From positions 186,001 through 250,000 of the forward strand of contig NZ_FNRD01000003.1 of assembly GCF_900107635.1 (NCBI RefSeq): DNA of 64,000 bases. Direction: 5' to 3'. Source of the DNA: Flavobacterium gillisiae. Lineage in GTDB: Bacteria; Bacteroidota; Bacteroidia; Flavobacteriales; Flavobacteriaceae. Below the pieces are notes generated by a model that was not told the DNA's origin, made no database searches, and saw nothing but the letters and a program-made list of their open reading frames with translations. The position numbers were made by a program, and so were the translations under genes. Below are positions 33,178-42,889 of this stretch, in pieces. Every line of letters begins with the position of its first letter. The stretch's first letter is position 1.

Positions 33178-34437
33178 ATGTTATTCGAAGATTTATCACT
33201 TTCAAAAAGTATACAAAGAGCCGTATATGAACAAGGCTATACAAACCCCACTCCTATTCAAGAACAATCTATTCCACTAGTATTAGCTGGAAAGGATTTA
33301 ATAGGTTGTGCACAAACTGGAACTGGAAAAACAGCAGCTTTTGCTATACCAATTATACATCAATTACACCGTATTGTAGGCTCTTCAAAGAAAGCCAAAC
33401 AAATTCGTGCCTTAGTAGTTACACCTACAAGAGAACTGGCTGTCCAAATTGGACAAAGTTTTGACACTTATGCAAAATACACCAACTTAACACAATTGAC
33501 CATTTTTGGCGGTGTTTCACAAAACCCGCAGGTTGACGCCTTAAAAAGCGGTGTTGATATTTTAATCGCAACCCCGGGAAGATTACTTGATTTACACAAA
33601 CAAGGTTTTATTGACTTAGATCATTTGCATGCGTTGGTACTTGATGAAGCAGATCAAATGCTTGATATGGGGTTTGTAAACGATGTAAAAAAAATCGTAA
33701 AACTTACTCCTAAGAATAGACAAACCTTATTTTTCTCCGCAACAATGCCAATCGCAATTCGCGAACTGGCTGAGATGTTTTTAACAAACCCAGAAACAGT
33801 AACTGTTTCTCCGGTTTCATCTACTGCTGAAAATGTAGAACAACATGTCTATTTTGTTGAAAAAACAGAAAAAAGAAACTTACTATATCACTTGATTAAG
33901 AATCAAGACTTATCTGATGTATTAGTTTTCTCAAGAACGAAACACGGTGCAGATAATGTTGTGAAAGCCTTACGTAAAAACGGAATTGCAGCTGAAGCCA
34001 TACATGGTGACAAATCTCAGAATGCAAGACAACGTGTGTTAGAAGCTTTTAAAAATAAAGAAGTAGGTGTTCTGGTTGCTACTGATATTGCAGCTCGTGG
34101 AATTGACATTGATCAATTACCTTATGTTATAAACTTTGATTTGCCAAACATACCTGAAACATACGTTCATCGAATAGGAAGAACAGGACGCGCCGGAAAT
34201 GGTGGTGTCGCTATTTCATTTTGTAGTAAAGACGAACACGGTTATTGGAAAGACATTCAAAAATTAATTAAAGTTGATGTAAAAACTGTAAGCGACCATC
34301 CTTACCCATGGCATTCAGGAAATCCTGAAACAGCTCCTGGAGGATCTACAAAACCAAAAAATTCAAATAGAAGTGGCGGAGCTCATAAATCAAGAAAGTC
34401 AGATGCTTCAAAGCAAAATAAAAAGCGCTGGTATTAA
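33178..34437 (+). CDS. DEAD-box ATP-dependent RNA helicase (RhlE-like)
   Basis: The protein has 419 residues. All core motifs are visible: Q motif (NPTPIQEQSIP), I AQTGTGKTAA, Ia PTRELAVQI, GG, Ib TPGRLLD, II DEAD, III SAT, IV VFSRTKHGAD, V ATDIAARGIDI and VI HRIGRTGRAG. The C-terminal tail is short, Lys/Ser/Gly-rich and basic (KPKNSNRSGGAHKSRKSDAS), as in RhlE/cold-shock helicases. It remodels RNA, probably in ribosome assembly or mRNA decay. It has a strong terminator and no operon partner. Confidence 0.94.
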   Translation: MLFEDLSLSKSIQRAVYEQGYTNPTPIQEQSIPLVLAGKDLIGCAQTGTGKTAAFAIPIIHQLHRIVGSSKKAKQIRALVVTPTRELAVQIGQSFDTYAKYTNLTQLTIFGGVSQNPQVDALKSGVDILIATPGRLLDLHKQGFIDLDHLHALVLDEADQMLDMGFVNDVKKIVKLTPKNRQTLFFSATMPIAIRELAEMFLTNPETVTVSPVSSTAENVEQHVYFVEKTEKRNLLYHLIKNQDLSDVLVFSRTKHGADNVVKALRKNGIAAEAIHGDKSQNARQRVLEAFKNKEVGVLVATDIAARGIDIDQLPYVINFDLPNIPETYVHRIGRTGRAGNGGVAISFCSKDEHGYWKDIQKLIKVDVKTVSDHPYPWHSGNPETAPGGSTKPKNSNRSGGAHKSRKSDASKQNKKRWY

Positions 34438-34464
34438 ATAATTTATTATTACTGGTAAGTTATA

Positions 34465-34506
34465 AGAAACACCTTTTCCAACATGGAAAAAGGTGTTTCT
34501 TTTTTA
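34465..34506 (+). terminator. terminator after the helicase gene
   Basis: AGAAACACCTTTTCCA, loop ACA, TGGAAAAAGGTGTTTCT, then a T run. A long stable stem with one bulge. Confidence 0.88.
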
Positions 34507-34600
34507 TTACACAACTACTTATATATGATTTAGTTAAATGCTATCATTGTTCACGAAATTGATATACACTCGTTTCTTTTATAATTTTAATAATCATTTA

Positions 34601-34800
34601 TGACTAAAAAATTATGGAAGCATTAGTAAAATGAAAATTACTGTCGAAAAAAATTTGTTATCAATCCCTTTCTAGACCAATTAATCTTTACTAATAAAGT
34701 GATGAAAAGTAAATCAATACCAACTATAAAGAAGGTCTATTACATTTAGAAATTACCAAAAAAGAAGGTAAGAAAAAAAGTCATGAAGTGATTTGAATTA
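34601..34800 (+). pseudogene. possible decayed small heat-shock (Hsp20-like) gene remnant
   Basis: The 350-bp gap between the helicase terminator and the hybrid kinase has no intact gene. One frame ending near 34795 reads INTNYKEGLLHLEITKKEG then KKKSHEVI and a stop. This resembles the end of the alpha-crystallin domain and C-terminal tail of Hsp20 proteins (NYKDGLLTIxIPKKE...). Upstream in the gap several frames are broken by stops. I call it a remnant, with low confidence. Confidence 0.3.
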
Positions 34801-34856
34801 AAAATAGTCTAATATGACTTTGCGATTCTCTTTTATACTATTTGAATAAAAAAATT

Positions 34857-37070
34857 CTACACTAGCTCAGTCTCGTTTTCTTCATATAAGAGCTGATTGA
34901 TCGTTTTAAACAATAGAATTGGCTCAAAAGGCTTGATAATAATGTCATTAATTCCAGCTGAAAGCGCCTCTTCAATAATTTCATCTTTGTCAAATGCAGT
35001 TAATGCAATTACGGGAGTAACTATACCTTTTTGACGCAGTCTTATAGTAGTTTCAAATCCATTCATCAATGGCATATTTATATCCATCAATATAATATCA
35101 AAGGTTTCAGTTTCAAGGATCTCCAGAGCGTCTATTCCTGAATCTACTACGATACATTTGTAATTATTTTTTTCAATAATTTTTTTGGTGATAAGCTGAT
35201 TAATTTTGTTATCATCCACCACAAGTATCTTAAATATTTCGCTTGACGTTAAATCAACCTGAATCTTATTTATGAGCTCAATACTTTTAGCCGGGTCATG
35301 ATCAAACGCAATGGTAAAAGTGAAGGTTGTCCCTTCTCCTATTTTACTTTTTAGCGAAATGGTACTATTAAACAATTCTAATAATCGCTTAACAATAGAC
35401 AAACCCAAACCTGTACCTTGATAATCAATTTCTTTTCTTCCTATCTGTACAAATTTATCAAATATTTTTTCTTGATCTTCTTCAGCGATTCCTACTCCAT
35501 TATCCTGTATGTTAAATTCGATAAAATGAGCTTTATTTTCGATTTTAACTAAATCTGCTTTAATTGTCACTTCCCCGTTGTTCGTAAACTTTAGTGCATT
35601 ACTCACCATATTTATTATAATTTGAGAAAATCTTAATTTGTCTCCAATTAAATATTCTGGAATTGATGGATCAATCACAACATTAATATGATTATCATGA
35701 CTTTTAGCAATGAATGATAATGAATTCTTAATCAGATTAATTTCATCCGACATGTTGAACGTTAAACTTTCGAGTACTATTCTATTTTCTTCTATTTTAT
35801 TAATTTGAAGAACATCGTTTACAAGTGAAAGTAAATAACGTGCCGAGAATTTAAGGGAGCTTAAATGAGGGCTATCTGCTAATTCTTTATGCTCGTCTAA
35901 CAACATATTTGTAATCCCGACAACACCGTATAAAGGCGTACGCAGTTCATGACTGATCGTCGACACGAACTGTGATTTTAAATAAGAAGCTTCTTCCGCT
36001 TTCTCTTTTGCAATGAATAATTTTTCATTCGCTATAATGAGATCCGCATTGATTTTCTTCTTGAAACTGTAATTTTTATAAACACTATAAAGCAAAAGCA
36101 GCACCACAGTCAAGGCAATAATAAATAGCACCACAATAACTCTTGACTTTTGCAAGCTTAAATATTGTAAGCTTATTTCATTTTCTATTGTATCAACCTT
36201 TCTCTTATACTCATCTAACTCTAGATTTACACCTACAATATTTGCTCTCTTGACTTTATCAGAATCTTCAAGTGACTTCCTTATTGAATTATAAATGACC
36301 AAATTTTCATACGCCTTTTTATAGTCTCCTTTTTTCTTTAAAAGATTAGCATACTCTTGATGTGCATAAGATAAATCAGATTTCTCATTTCCTTCATTTC
36401 CTAATCTAATTGCATTTTTAAAAAAGGAATCAGCTTTATCTAATTCTAATTTATTGGTATAATACATACCATTTAGCATATTTAGTGCGACAATTGTCCC
36501 TTTACCACCATAATCACTTTGATGTTTATTTATAAAATCTAAATAAGGTCTCCCTTTTTCAAAATTACCTCTATAAAAATAAGCCCATGCGATATTCATT
36601 TTTGTGATATAGATCCCTCTAGTATCATCAATTTTAGTACTATATTCTAATGCTTTTTTATAATAATTTACTCCTTCGTCAAGTTTATTTAATTCAAAAC
36701 AATATATATTCCCAATGTTATTATTTAGCGAGCTCTTGATTGTATCATTACTACTCTTATCGGCATAAGCAAGTCCCTTTTTATAATAAAAAATAGCCTT
36801 ATCAACTTCAGAAAGAGCTTCAAAAGTTGCAGCAATTGTATTGTAAGATTTAGCAACAAGGTAGTCATCATTTCTATTTATGGCGTAACGCAATGCCACT
36901 CTTGCGGTCGCAAGTGATTGTTCGAATTTAAATGCAGACAAATTGTCCGTAGCTTCAGCAGTTAATTTTAAAATTGCTTTTCTAGAGAGTGTGTCCGTTT
37001 TAGCAATAGGACCATTGCTAAACATATTTAACGTAAAAAAAAGGAATAAAAGTATCCGACTGTGCAGCAT
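34857..37070 (-). CDS. TPR-containing hybrid sensor histidine kinase / response regulator
   Basis: The protein has 737 residues. A signal/anchor at the N terminus is followed by a periplasmic TPR region (about 35-285; VAKSYNTIAATFEALSEVDK, SLNNNIGNIYCFELNKLDE) and one TM segment (about 310-330). A coiled coil leads to HisKA with the phospho-His in FVSTISHELRTPLYGVVG (about 395). HATPase follows with GTGLGLSIVKRLLELF, then a C-terminal receiver with phospho-Asp in IILMDINMPLMNG and Lys in IIIKPFEP. This is a phosphorelay hybrid kinase; no HPt or DNA-binding partner lies beside it, so output is through another locus. Confidence 0.93.
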   Translation of the reverse strand: MLHSRILLFLFFTLNMFSNGPIAKTDTLSRKAILKLTAEATDNLSAFKFEQSLATARVALRYAINRNDDYLVAKSYNTIAATFEALSEVDKAIFYYKKGLAYADKSSNDTIKSSLNNNIGNIYCFELNKLDEGVNYYKKALEYSTKIDDTRGIYITKMNIAWAYFYRGNFEKGRPYLDFINKHQSDYGGKGTIVALNMLNGMYYTNKLELDKADSFFKNAIRLGNEGNEKSDLSYAHQEYANLLKKKGDYKKAYENLVIYNSIRKSLEDSDKVKRANIVGVNLELDEYKRKVDTIENEISLQYLSLQKSRVIVVLFIIALTVVLLLLYSVYKNYSFKKKINADLIIANEKLFIAKEKAEEASYLKSQFVSTISHELRTPLYGVVGITNMLLDEHKELADSPHLSSLKFSARYLLSLVNDVLQINKIEENRIVLESLTFNMSDEINLIKNSLSFIAKSHDNHINVVIDPSIPEYLIGDKLRFSQIIINMVSNALKFTNNGEVTIKADLVKIENKAHFIEFNIQDNGVGIAEEDQEKIFDKFVQIGRKEIDYQGTGLGLSIVKRLLELFNSTISLKSKIGEGTTFTFTIAFDHDPAKSIELINKIQVDLTSSEIFKILVVDDNKINQLITKKIIEKNNYKCIVVDSGIDALEILETETFDIILMDINMPLMNGFETTIRLRQKGIVTPVIALTAFDKDEIIEEALSAGINDIIIKPFEPILLFKTINQLLYEENETELV

Positions 37071-37242
37071 AAATTACTTTTTGGTTACCAAATATACATT
37101 TATATAATTGAGTATCAAGATTTAAATTAAATAGATATTAACAAATCATTAAATTATTAAAAAGAAATATCTTACAAGTTAATTTAGCACTATAAATTAA
37201 AAATATAGATGAAAACCTACAAACAAATTTTAACAGAAATTA

Positions 37243-37305
37243 AAAAGCCGTTCAGCGTATTTATTAAAGATAGATTCTCTTTAATAAATACGCTGAACGG
37301 CTTTT
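37243..37305. terminator. 28-bp perfect-stem hairpin terminator
   Basis: Arms 37243-37270 and 37278-37305 are exactly complementary over 28 bp (AAAAGCCGTTCAGCG... / ...CGCTGAACGGCTTTT) with the 7-nt loop TAGATTC. It lies 40 bp after the stop of the symporter gene on the minus strand and ends in TTTT on both strands. The stem is unusually long for a simple terminator. Confidence 0.85.
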
Positions 37306-37344
37306 CTATAGACCAATAGTAAATGTCAATAAGTCAATTTCAAC

Positions 37345-38625
37345 CTAAAAATCTTTTGGATGGTGTAACTTCCCTACTGATTTTGCCACTATAGTAGCAA
37401 CCGTAGAGTCACTAGTCACGTTCACAACTGTTCGACACATATCCAAAGGTCTGTCAATAGCAAAAATAAGTGCTAATCCCGCCTCTGGAATACCAGCCTG
37501 ACCTAAAACAATAACAAGCATTACCATTCCAGCACTAGGAACTGCCGCAGAACCTATAGAAGCTAGCGTCGCCGTAACAACAATCATTAATTGCGTATTT
37601 AAGTCTAAGGGATTAGGAAGCATTGCCTGAGCAATAAAAATAGCTGCCACCGCCTGATATAGACTTGTACCATCCATATTTACAGTAGCACCTAGCGGTA
37701 ATACAAAACTAGATACTTCTTCATCAACCCCAACATGTTCTGTTACGCATTCCATGGTTACCGGTAATGTAGCGGCACTTGAACTTGTAGAAAAAGCTAA
37801 CAATTGGGCAGGCGCGATCGCTTTGAAAAATTTTATTGGATTTACTTTTGCAAAAATCAATAACAAGGTAGGATAAAAAATAAAAGCCATAATAAACAAC
37901 CCTAATACAACAGTCAATCCGTAAATTCCTAATGCTCTTAGCGTACTAAAATCGGGGATTTCTACCATTAAAGACGCCATTAAAGCAAAAACACCATACG
38001 GTGAGAAAAGCATTATAATGTCAATTATCTTCATAATAACTTCATTTAATCCTTTAAAAAAATCAACAACAGGTTTTGCTTTTTTTTCATCGACTAAAAT
38101 AAGTCCAATACCAAGAAGGATAACGAAAAGTATAACTTGTAACATACTCCCATTATCACTCAACGCTTTGAAAAAGTTATCTGGAACAATATCAATCAAT
38201 GGTTGAAGCGGACCACTCTTTTTAGCAGTTTCGGCCATCTGTATTTTTTGTGAGGCATCTACTGAGAAATTTTGAATCAAACTTTCTCTCGACTCTTTAT
38301 TAATATACCTTCCAGGTTTTATTAGATTAGCTAATCCCAATCCAATACTAACGGCTATTACGGTCGAACATAAATAAAACAAGACCGTTCTACCACCTAG
38401 TTTTGAAAGTTTTGAAATATCTTTTAAATCCGCTAATCCAACTATCAATGAAACCACTATTAATGGAACAGCTATCATTTTAAGAAGATTTATAAAAATG
38501 GTACCAAAAGGTTTAATCCAATCTACTACGATTCCTTTTTGTTCTAGATTCTTCATTAATAATCCAAACAGTAATCCTAATATCATTCCTATTAAGATTT
38601 TCCAATGCATCGCAAGTTTTTTCAT
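37345..38625 (-). CDS. dicarboxylate/amino acid:cation symporter (DAACS), GltP/EAAT-like
   Basis: This 426-aa secondary transporter has eight TM segments and two re-entrant hairpins. HP1 contains the serine-rich STSSSAATLPVTMECVTE, TM7 has GATVNMDGTSLYQAVAAIF (the NMDGT motif of glutamate transporters), and HP2/TM8 is SAAVPSAGMVML. Likely substrate is glutamate/aspartate or a dicarboxylate, driven by Na+ or H+. It follows its paralogue (next gene upstream) but has its own promoter and terminator. Confidence 0.9.
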   Translation of the reverse strand: MKKLAMHWKILIGMILGLLFGLLMKNLEQKGIVVDWIKPFGTIFINLLKMIAVPLIVVSLIVGLADLKDISKLSKLGGRTVLFYLCSTVIAVSIGLGLANLIKPGRYINKESRESLIQNFSVDASQKIQMAETAKKSGPLQPLIDIVPDNFFKALSDNGSMLQVILFVILLGIGLILVDEKKAKPVVDFFKGLNEVIMKIIDIIMLFSPYGVFALMASLMVEIPDFSTLRALGIYGLTVVLGLFIMAFIFYPTLLLIFAKVNPIKFFKAIAPAQLLAFSTSSSAATLPVTMECVTEHVGVDEEVSSFVLPLGATVNMDGTSLYQAVAAIFIAQAMLPNPLDLNTQLMIVVTATLASIGSAAVPSAGMVMLVIVLGQAGIPEAGLALIFAIDRPLDMCRTVVNVTSDSTVATIVAKSVGKLHHPKDF

Positions 38626-38654
38626 AATTCAAATTTTAATTTTAGCGGTCAAGC

Positions 38655-38684
38655 CAAATATACAAAAATAAAAAACTCCTCAAA
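38655..38684 (-). promoter_or_regulatory. promoter of the GltP-like symporter
   Basis: Minus strand TTTG (38684-38681), an 18-bp spacer and TATATTTG (38662-38655). The -33 box lies inside the loop/stem of the preceding terminator hairpin. Confidence 0.6.
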
Positions 38685-38698
38685 TTTGAGGAGTTCTT
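38671..38698 (-). terminator. terminator after the DctA-like symporter
   Basis: ACTCCTCAAATTTGAGGAGT (38675-38694) is a perfect inverted repeat and is followed on the minus strand by a T run. Confidence 0.8.
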
Positions 38699-38706
38699 AG
38701 TATCAT

Positions 38707-39987
38707 TTAGTCTAGGGGAGCTATATCTATTTCATTATTTTCTTCCCATTTTCCAACTACCGAAGTAGCTAATGCATTTCCTAAAACATTAGTTGCACTT
38801 CTAAACATATCGCAAAAATGATCTATCGGTAATATCAAAGCGATTCCCTCAATTGGAATATCAAACATACCACAGGTAGCGGCCACAACAACTAAACTCG
38901 CTCTTGGCACTCCTGCAATTCCTTTACTAGTAAGCATCAAGACTAACAACATGGTCATTTGAGTTGCCAAATCTAAATGAATTCCATAGGCTTGTGCAAT
39001 AAAAATACTGGCAAAAGTCATGTACATCATACTTCCATCTAGATTGAAAGAATAACCTAAAGGCAACATAAATGAAACGATTTTGTCTTTTACTCCAAAA
39101 CGCTCTAGTTCTTCCGTTAATTTTGGAAAAACTGCTTCGCTACTTGTCGTTCCAAAAGCAATAATTAATGGGCTAACGATTCTTTTCAATAGTACTGTCA
39201 TTCTACTTTTTAGAAAAATATAACCCACAAGGATTAATACTATCCAAAGTGATGAAATACCAATTAAAAACGAACCGAAAAATTTAAAATAAGTGATTGC
39301 CAATTCTTGAAAATCCCTAACTGCAAAAACTCCTGCAATGGCTCCAAAAACTCCGATTGGAGCAAAATTCATCACATAATTCACCATTTTTAAAATGATA
39401 TGCGACATTTTATCCAATGCAGTAACAACGGGTTTAACGTAGTCACCAATCGATGCAGCAGCTAAACCAAAGAAAATAGAAAACACTACAATCTGTAAAA
39501 TTTCATTAGTAGCCAATGCTTCAAAAATACTTTTAGGAACAATATGCTCAATGAAATTTTCAAACGAAATACTTTGAGTTTTAGCCGCAACTTCTGATGC
39601 TGAAGATAAATCAACATTAGATAAATTCAATCCAACTCCAGGCTCAAGAACATTTACAAAAAACATTCCTAACAATAGAGACATTAAAGAAGCTGTAAAA
39701 AACCAGCCTAAGGCTTTTCCTCCAATTCTTCCTACTGCACTAACATTTCCTAATTTTGCAATACCCACAACTAAAGTGGTAAATACTAAAGGCGCAATAA
39801 TCATTTGCACCAATCTAATAAAAACGGTAGCTAAAATTTTTATTTTATTACTAAAAGATAAGGCTGATTCTGCCGAAATAGAATTGTGTATTACAACTCC
39901 TAAAATGGCTCCTAGAACCATTGCAATTAGTATTTGAGTAGTCAAGTTCGATGATATTGACTTCTTTTGTGTTTCTGTAGAACTCAT
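38707..39987 (-). CDS. dicarboxylate:cation symporter (DAACS), DctA-like
   Basis: The protein has 426 residues, the same length as its downstream paralogue. HP1 reads IAFGTTSSEAVFPKLTEELERFGV and TM7 GYSFNLDGSMMYMTFASIFIAQA, closer to DctA (SFNLDG) than to glutamate carriers (NMDG). HP2 includes SKGIAGVPRASLVVVA. The C terminus is short and acidic. It probably takes up C4-dicarboxylates such as succinate, fumarate or malate. The tandem copies with different TM7 motifs suggest duplication followed by divergence in substrate. Confidence 0.88.
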   Translation of the reverse strand: MSSTETQKKSISSNLTTQILIAMVLGAILGVVIHNSISAESALSFSNKIKILATVFIRLVQMIIAPLVFTTLVVGIAKLGNVSAVGRIGGKALGWFFTASLMSLLLGMFFVNVLEPGVGLNLSNVDLSSASEVAAKTQSISFENFIEHIVPKSIFEALATNEILQIVVFSIFFGLAAASIGDYVKPVVTALDKMSHIILKMVNYVMNFAPIGVFGAIAGVFAVRDFQELAITYFKFFGSFLIGISSLWIVLILVGYIFLKSRMTVLLKRIVSPLIIAFGTTSSEAVFPKLTEELERFGVKDKIVSFMLPLGYSFNLDGSMMYMTFASIFIAQAYGIHLDLATQMTMLLVLMLTSKGIAGVPRASLVVVAATCGMFDIPIEGIALILPIDHFCDMFRSATNVLGNALATSVVGKWEENNEIDIAPLD

Positions 39988-40067
39988 TTGGTTTTATGGG
40001 TTGGTTTTATGGGTTGGTTTATCATTAAAAGTACCTCCTTAAACAGGGGTTACCATTCAATTAGTTT

Positions 40068-41126
40068 TTAATATATTTTGTTAATCAAATAAAAGTCAGC
40101 TAATACAATTGCCGCCATCGCTTCCACAATAGGGACTGCACGAGGTACAACACATGGATCGTGGCGTCCTTTTCCTGTCATTTCTGTAATATTCCCTTGA
40201 TTATCTAACGACTCTTGTTTTTGCATAATGGTAGCCACTGGTTTAAAAGCTACTCGGAAATAAATGTCCATTCCGTTGCTAATTCCACCTTGAATTCCTC
40301 CAGAAAGATTTGTTTTAGTCGTTCCGTCTGAATTGTATAAATCGTTGTGTTCACTACCTTTCATTTTAGCTCCACAAAAACCACTTCCATATTCAAATCC
40401 TTTAACTGCATTGATAGAGAGCATTGCTTTACCAAGCTCAGCATGTAGCTTGTCAAAAACAGGTTCTCCTAAACCAATTGGTACATTCTGAATCACACAG
40501 GTAACGGTTCCTCCTACGGTATCTCCTTGCTTGCGAATTTCTCGTATGTACTCTTCCATTATCACCGCCGATTCTTCATCAGGACAACGAACAGGATTAT
40601 TTTCAGTTTTCGAAAAGTCTAAATCTTGGTAGGGTTTTTCCAGAAAAATAGGTCCTACTGAAGATACGTAGGCATTAATTTTAATATCTGGCAACATTTG
40701 CTTAGCAATAGCGCCACCCACTACTCTACTGGCTGTTTCACGTGCGGAACTTCTTCCACCTCCACGATAGTCTCTAACACCATATTTCTTTTCATAAACA
40801 TAGTCTGCGTGACTGGGTCTATAATTATCTTTTATATGAGAGTAATCGTCTGATTTCTGATTTGTATTAGGTATAATAAAACCTATAGGCGTACCTGTTG
40901 TTTTCCCCTCAAAAATACCAGACAAAAACTGAACATCATCTGGTTCTTTCCTTTGTGTAACTATGGCAGATTGACCTGGTTTTCTTCTGGACATTTCAAG
41001 TTGAATTGCCTCTAAATCTAGTGTTATACCTGACGGACATCCGTCAATTATTCCACCTAATGCTTCTCCGTGGGATTCTCCAAAAGTTGTTATTCTAAAT
41101 AGGGTCCCGTAGCTATTTCCTGCCAT
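40068..41126 (-). CDS. aroC: chorismate synthase
   Basis: From ATG 41124-41126 the protein is 352 aa ([20 protein letters not shown]). A far-upstream ATG is rejected because the -7 box (41143-41150) lies inside that extension. It converts EPSP to chorismate using reduced FMN, the last shikimate step. All signatures are present: [75 protein letters not shown] and [16 protein letters not shown]. It is monocistronic. Confidence 0.97.
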   Translation of the reverse strand: MAGNSYGTLFRITTFGESHGEALGGIIDGCPSGITLDLEAIQLEMSRRKPGQSAIVTQRKEPDDVQFLSGIFEGKTTGTPIGFIIPNTNQKSDDYSHIKDNYRPSHADYVYEKKYGVRDYRGGGRSSARETASRVVGGAIAKQMLPDIKINAYVSSVGPIFLEKPYQDLDFSKTENNPVRCPDEESAVIMEEYIREIRKQGDTVGGTVTCVIQNVPIGLGEPVFDKLHAELGKAMLSINAVKGFEYGSGFCGAKMKGSEHNDLYNSDGTTKTNLSGGIQGGISNGMDIYFRVAFKPVATIMQKQESLDNQGNITEMTGKGRHDPCVVPRAVPIVEAMAAIVLADFYLINKIY

Positions 41127-41142
41127 TATAATAAGTTTGGAA

Positions 41143-41150
41143 CAAATATA
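41143..41150 (-). promoter_or_regulatory. -7 box of aroC
   Basis: TATATTTG on the minus strand, 16 bp before the chosen ATG. It decides against the longer start. Confidence 0.55.
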
Positions 41151-41285
41151 TGTTTTATGACTTAAAGTAAAAAATTTAAAATTAGGATTACACAACAAAG
41201 TTCCCAACATAAAAAGATAAAGTTTAGTTAATAGTTAATGCTAATTCATAACAATCTGATAAAATGGAATCCATAACCCAATGCC

Positions 41286-41293
41286 TAAATTTG
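41286..41293 (+). promoter_or_regulatory. -7 box of the LpxH-like gene
   Basis: TAAATTTG; the TTG start codon at 41316 lies 22 bp downstream, giving a short leader. Confidence 0.5.
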
Positions 41294-41315
41294 TGAAACT
41301 TCAAATTAGAATCAA

Positions 41316-42161
41316 TTGAAAAAAAGAAAAGTGGAGATCGTTGTAATTTCTGATGTGCATCTTGGAACTTTTGGTAGTCATGCCGTAGAGCTCAATAAGT
41401 ACCTATCATCTATAAAACCCAAAATATTAGTTCTAAATAGTGATATCATCGATATATGGCAATTCAGAAAATCATATTTCCCTCAAACTCATTTGAAAAT
41501 CATTCAAAAAATAATGAGCCTTGCTTCTAAGGGGACTAAAATCTATTACATTACAGGAAATCATGATGAAATGCTTCGGAAATTTAGTGATCTAAACATG
41601 GGTAACATCACACTAGTAGATAAATTAATATTGGAAATGGATGATAAAAAAGCATGGATCTTCCATGGTGATGTTTTTGATGCTTCCGTAAATCATGCAA
41701 AATGGATTGCTAAATTAGGTGGATTGGGATACGACTATCTCATTCTTTCCAATCGATTCGTTAACTGGTGTTTAAAAAAAATTGGTAAAGAGCCCTATTC
41801 CTTTTCGAAAAAAATAAAAGCAGGTGTAAAAAAAGCTGTCAAACACATTTCAGATTTTGAAGAAACGGCCACCGAACTTGCAATTGAAAAAAACTACGAC
41901 TATGTAATCTGCGGGCATATCCATGAACCAAAAATTATAAAAAAGGAAAATAAAAACGGCTCAGTTTTATACTTGAATTCGGGGGACTGGGTCGAAAATT
42001 TAACTGCTCTAGAATACAACAAGAAAAGATGGAAACTATACCGTTATCAGGAATCCAATTTTTCAGAAGAAGAAAATCTTTTTGAAATGGAAGACAATTT
42101 AAGCTCTCAATTAATTTCAACTGTGCTCTTTTCAAATAAATTAACACATTCTAATATTTAA
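41316..42161 (+). CDS. metallophosphoesterase, UDP-2,3-diacylglucosamine diphosphatase-like
   Basis: This 281-aa calcineurin-type phosphoesterase appears to start with TTG at 41316 (MKKRKVEIVVISDVHLGTFG); no ATG lies between the promoter and the first motif. Metal-binding motifs are SDVHLG, LNSDIIDIW, TGNHDEML, FHGDVFD and CGHIHEPK. Family members resemble LpxH/LpxG (lipid A precursor hydrolysis) but are longer, with an extra helix-rich insert (about 130-180). A lipid A role is plausible from the family, not proven. It diverges from aroC. Confidence 0.85.
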   Translation: MKKRKVEIVVISDVHLGTFGSHAVELNKYLSSIKPKILVLNSDIIDIWQFRKSYFPQTHLKIIQKIMSLASKGTKIYYITGNHDEMLRKFSDLNMGNITLVDKLILEMDDKKAWIFHGDVFDASVNHAKWIAKLGGLGYDYLILSNRFVNWCLKKIGKEPYSFSKKIKAGVKKAVKHISDFEETATELAIEKNYDYVICGHIHEPKIIKKENKNGSVLYLNSGDWVENLTALEYNKKRWKLYRYQESNFSEEENLFEMEDNLSSQLISTVLFSNKLTHSNI

Positions 42162-42307
42162 TTAAAAATTCACTAGATTTTCAATAACTATAAAAATAAG
42201 TCAAACTACTGATAGTCAATATTTACTTTACAAATTAACAAAACATAAGGTGTGAATTTTGAAACAATTAACAATTATAATATAAATTATTCCTTAACAT
42301 TTCGTTG

Positions 42308-42315
42308 TAACTTTG
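42308..42315 (+). promoter_or_regulatory. -7 box of the small outer-membrane protein gene
   Basis: TAACTTTG, perfect match; the ATG lies 20 bp downstream. Confidence 0.55.
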
Positions 42316-42334
42316 CAACAACAAATATTTATTT

Positions 42335-42838
42335 ATGAAAAAAATTATTTTATCAGCTTTTATGTTAATTGGATTAGCATTTAGCACACAGGCACAAGAC
42401 ATCTCTAAAAATGCATTAGGTTTACGTTTAGGAGACAGTGGTGGTTTCGGAACTGAAATTACTTACCAAAGAGCTTTGGGAAGCAACAACAGACTTGAAC
42501 TTGATTTAGGTTGGAGAAATAGAAAAGACTACAATAATAATGGTTATGATGACAACGCAATCAAACTTGCTGCTTTATACCAATGGGTATGGAACATCGA
42601 TGGTGGTTTCAACTGGTATGCTGGTGTAGGTGGTGGTTTAGGTAGTTACAGTTATGATAACAACAACACTCATTACAATGATACATTTGCATTTGCTGCA
42701 GGGGACATAGGAATTGAGTATAACTTTGACATTCCATTGTTGATCTCTTTAGATTTCAGACCTGAATTTGGTGGAAATGGTTACTACAAAAACAACTACG
42801 GTTCTGATATTGCATTAGGAGTTAAATTCCAATTCTAG
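42335..42838 (+). CDS. small outer-membrane beta-barrel protein
   Basis: The protein has 167 residues with a clear signal peptide (MKKIILSAFMLIGLAFSTQAQ, cleaved near residue 20). The rest is rich in Gly, Asn, Tyr and Asp in short alternating strands (ALGLRLGDSGGFGTEITY, FNWYAGVGGGLGSYSYD) and ends SDIALGVKFQF with a C-terminal Phe. This pattern predicts an 8-stranded barrel of the OmpW/OmpX size class. Function unknown. Strong promoter and terminator suggest good expression. Confidence 0.82.
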   Translation: MKKIILSAFMLIGLAFSTQAQDISKNALGLRLGDSGGFGTEITYQRALGSNNRLELDLGWRNRKDYNNNGYDDNAIKLAALYQWVWNIDGGFNWYAGVGGGLGSYSYDNNNTHYNDTFAFAAGDIGIEYNFDIPLLISLDFRPEFGGNGYYKNNYGSDIALGVKFQF

Positions 42839-42854
42839 TATTACACTGTTTATA

Positions 42855-42889
42855 TAAAAAATGCCACTAGAAATAGTGGCATTTTTTTA
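42855..42889. terminator. bidirectional terminator
   Basis: AAAAAATGCCACTA, loop GAAA, TAGTGGCATTTTTTT. It overlaps the stop codon region of the convergent PrcB-like gene. Confidence 0.92.
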
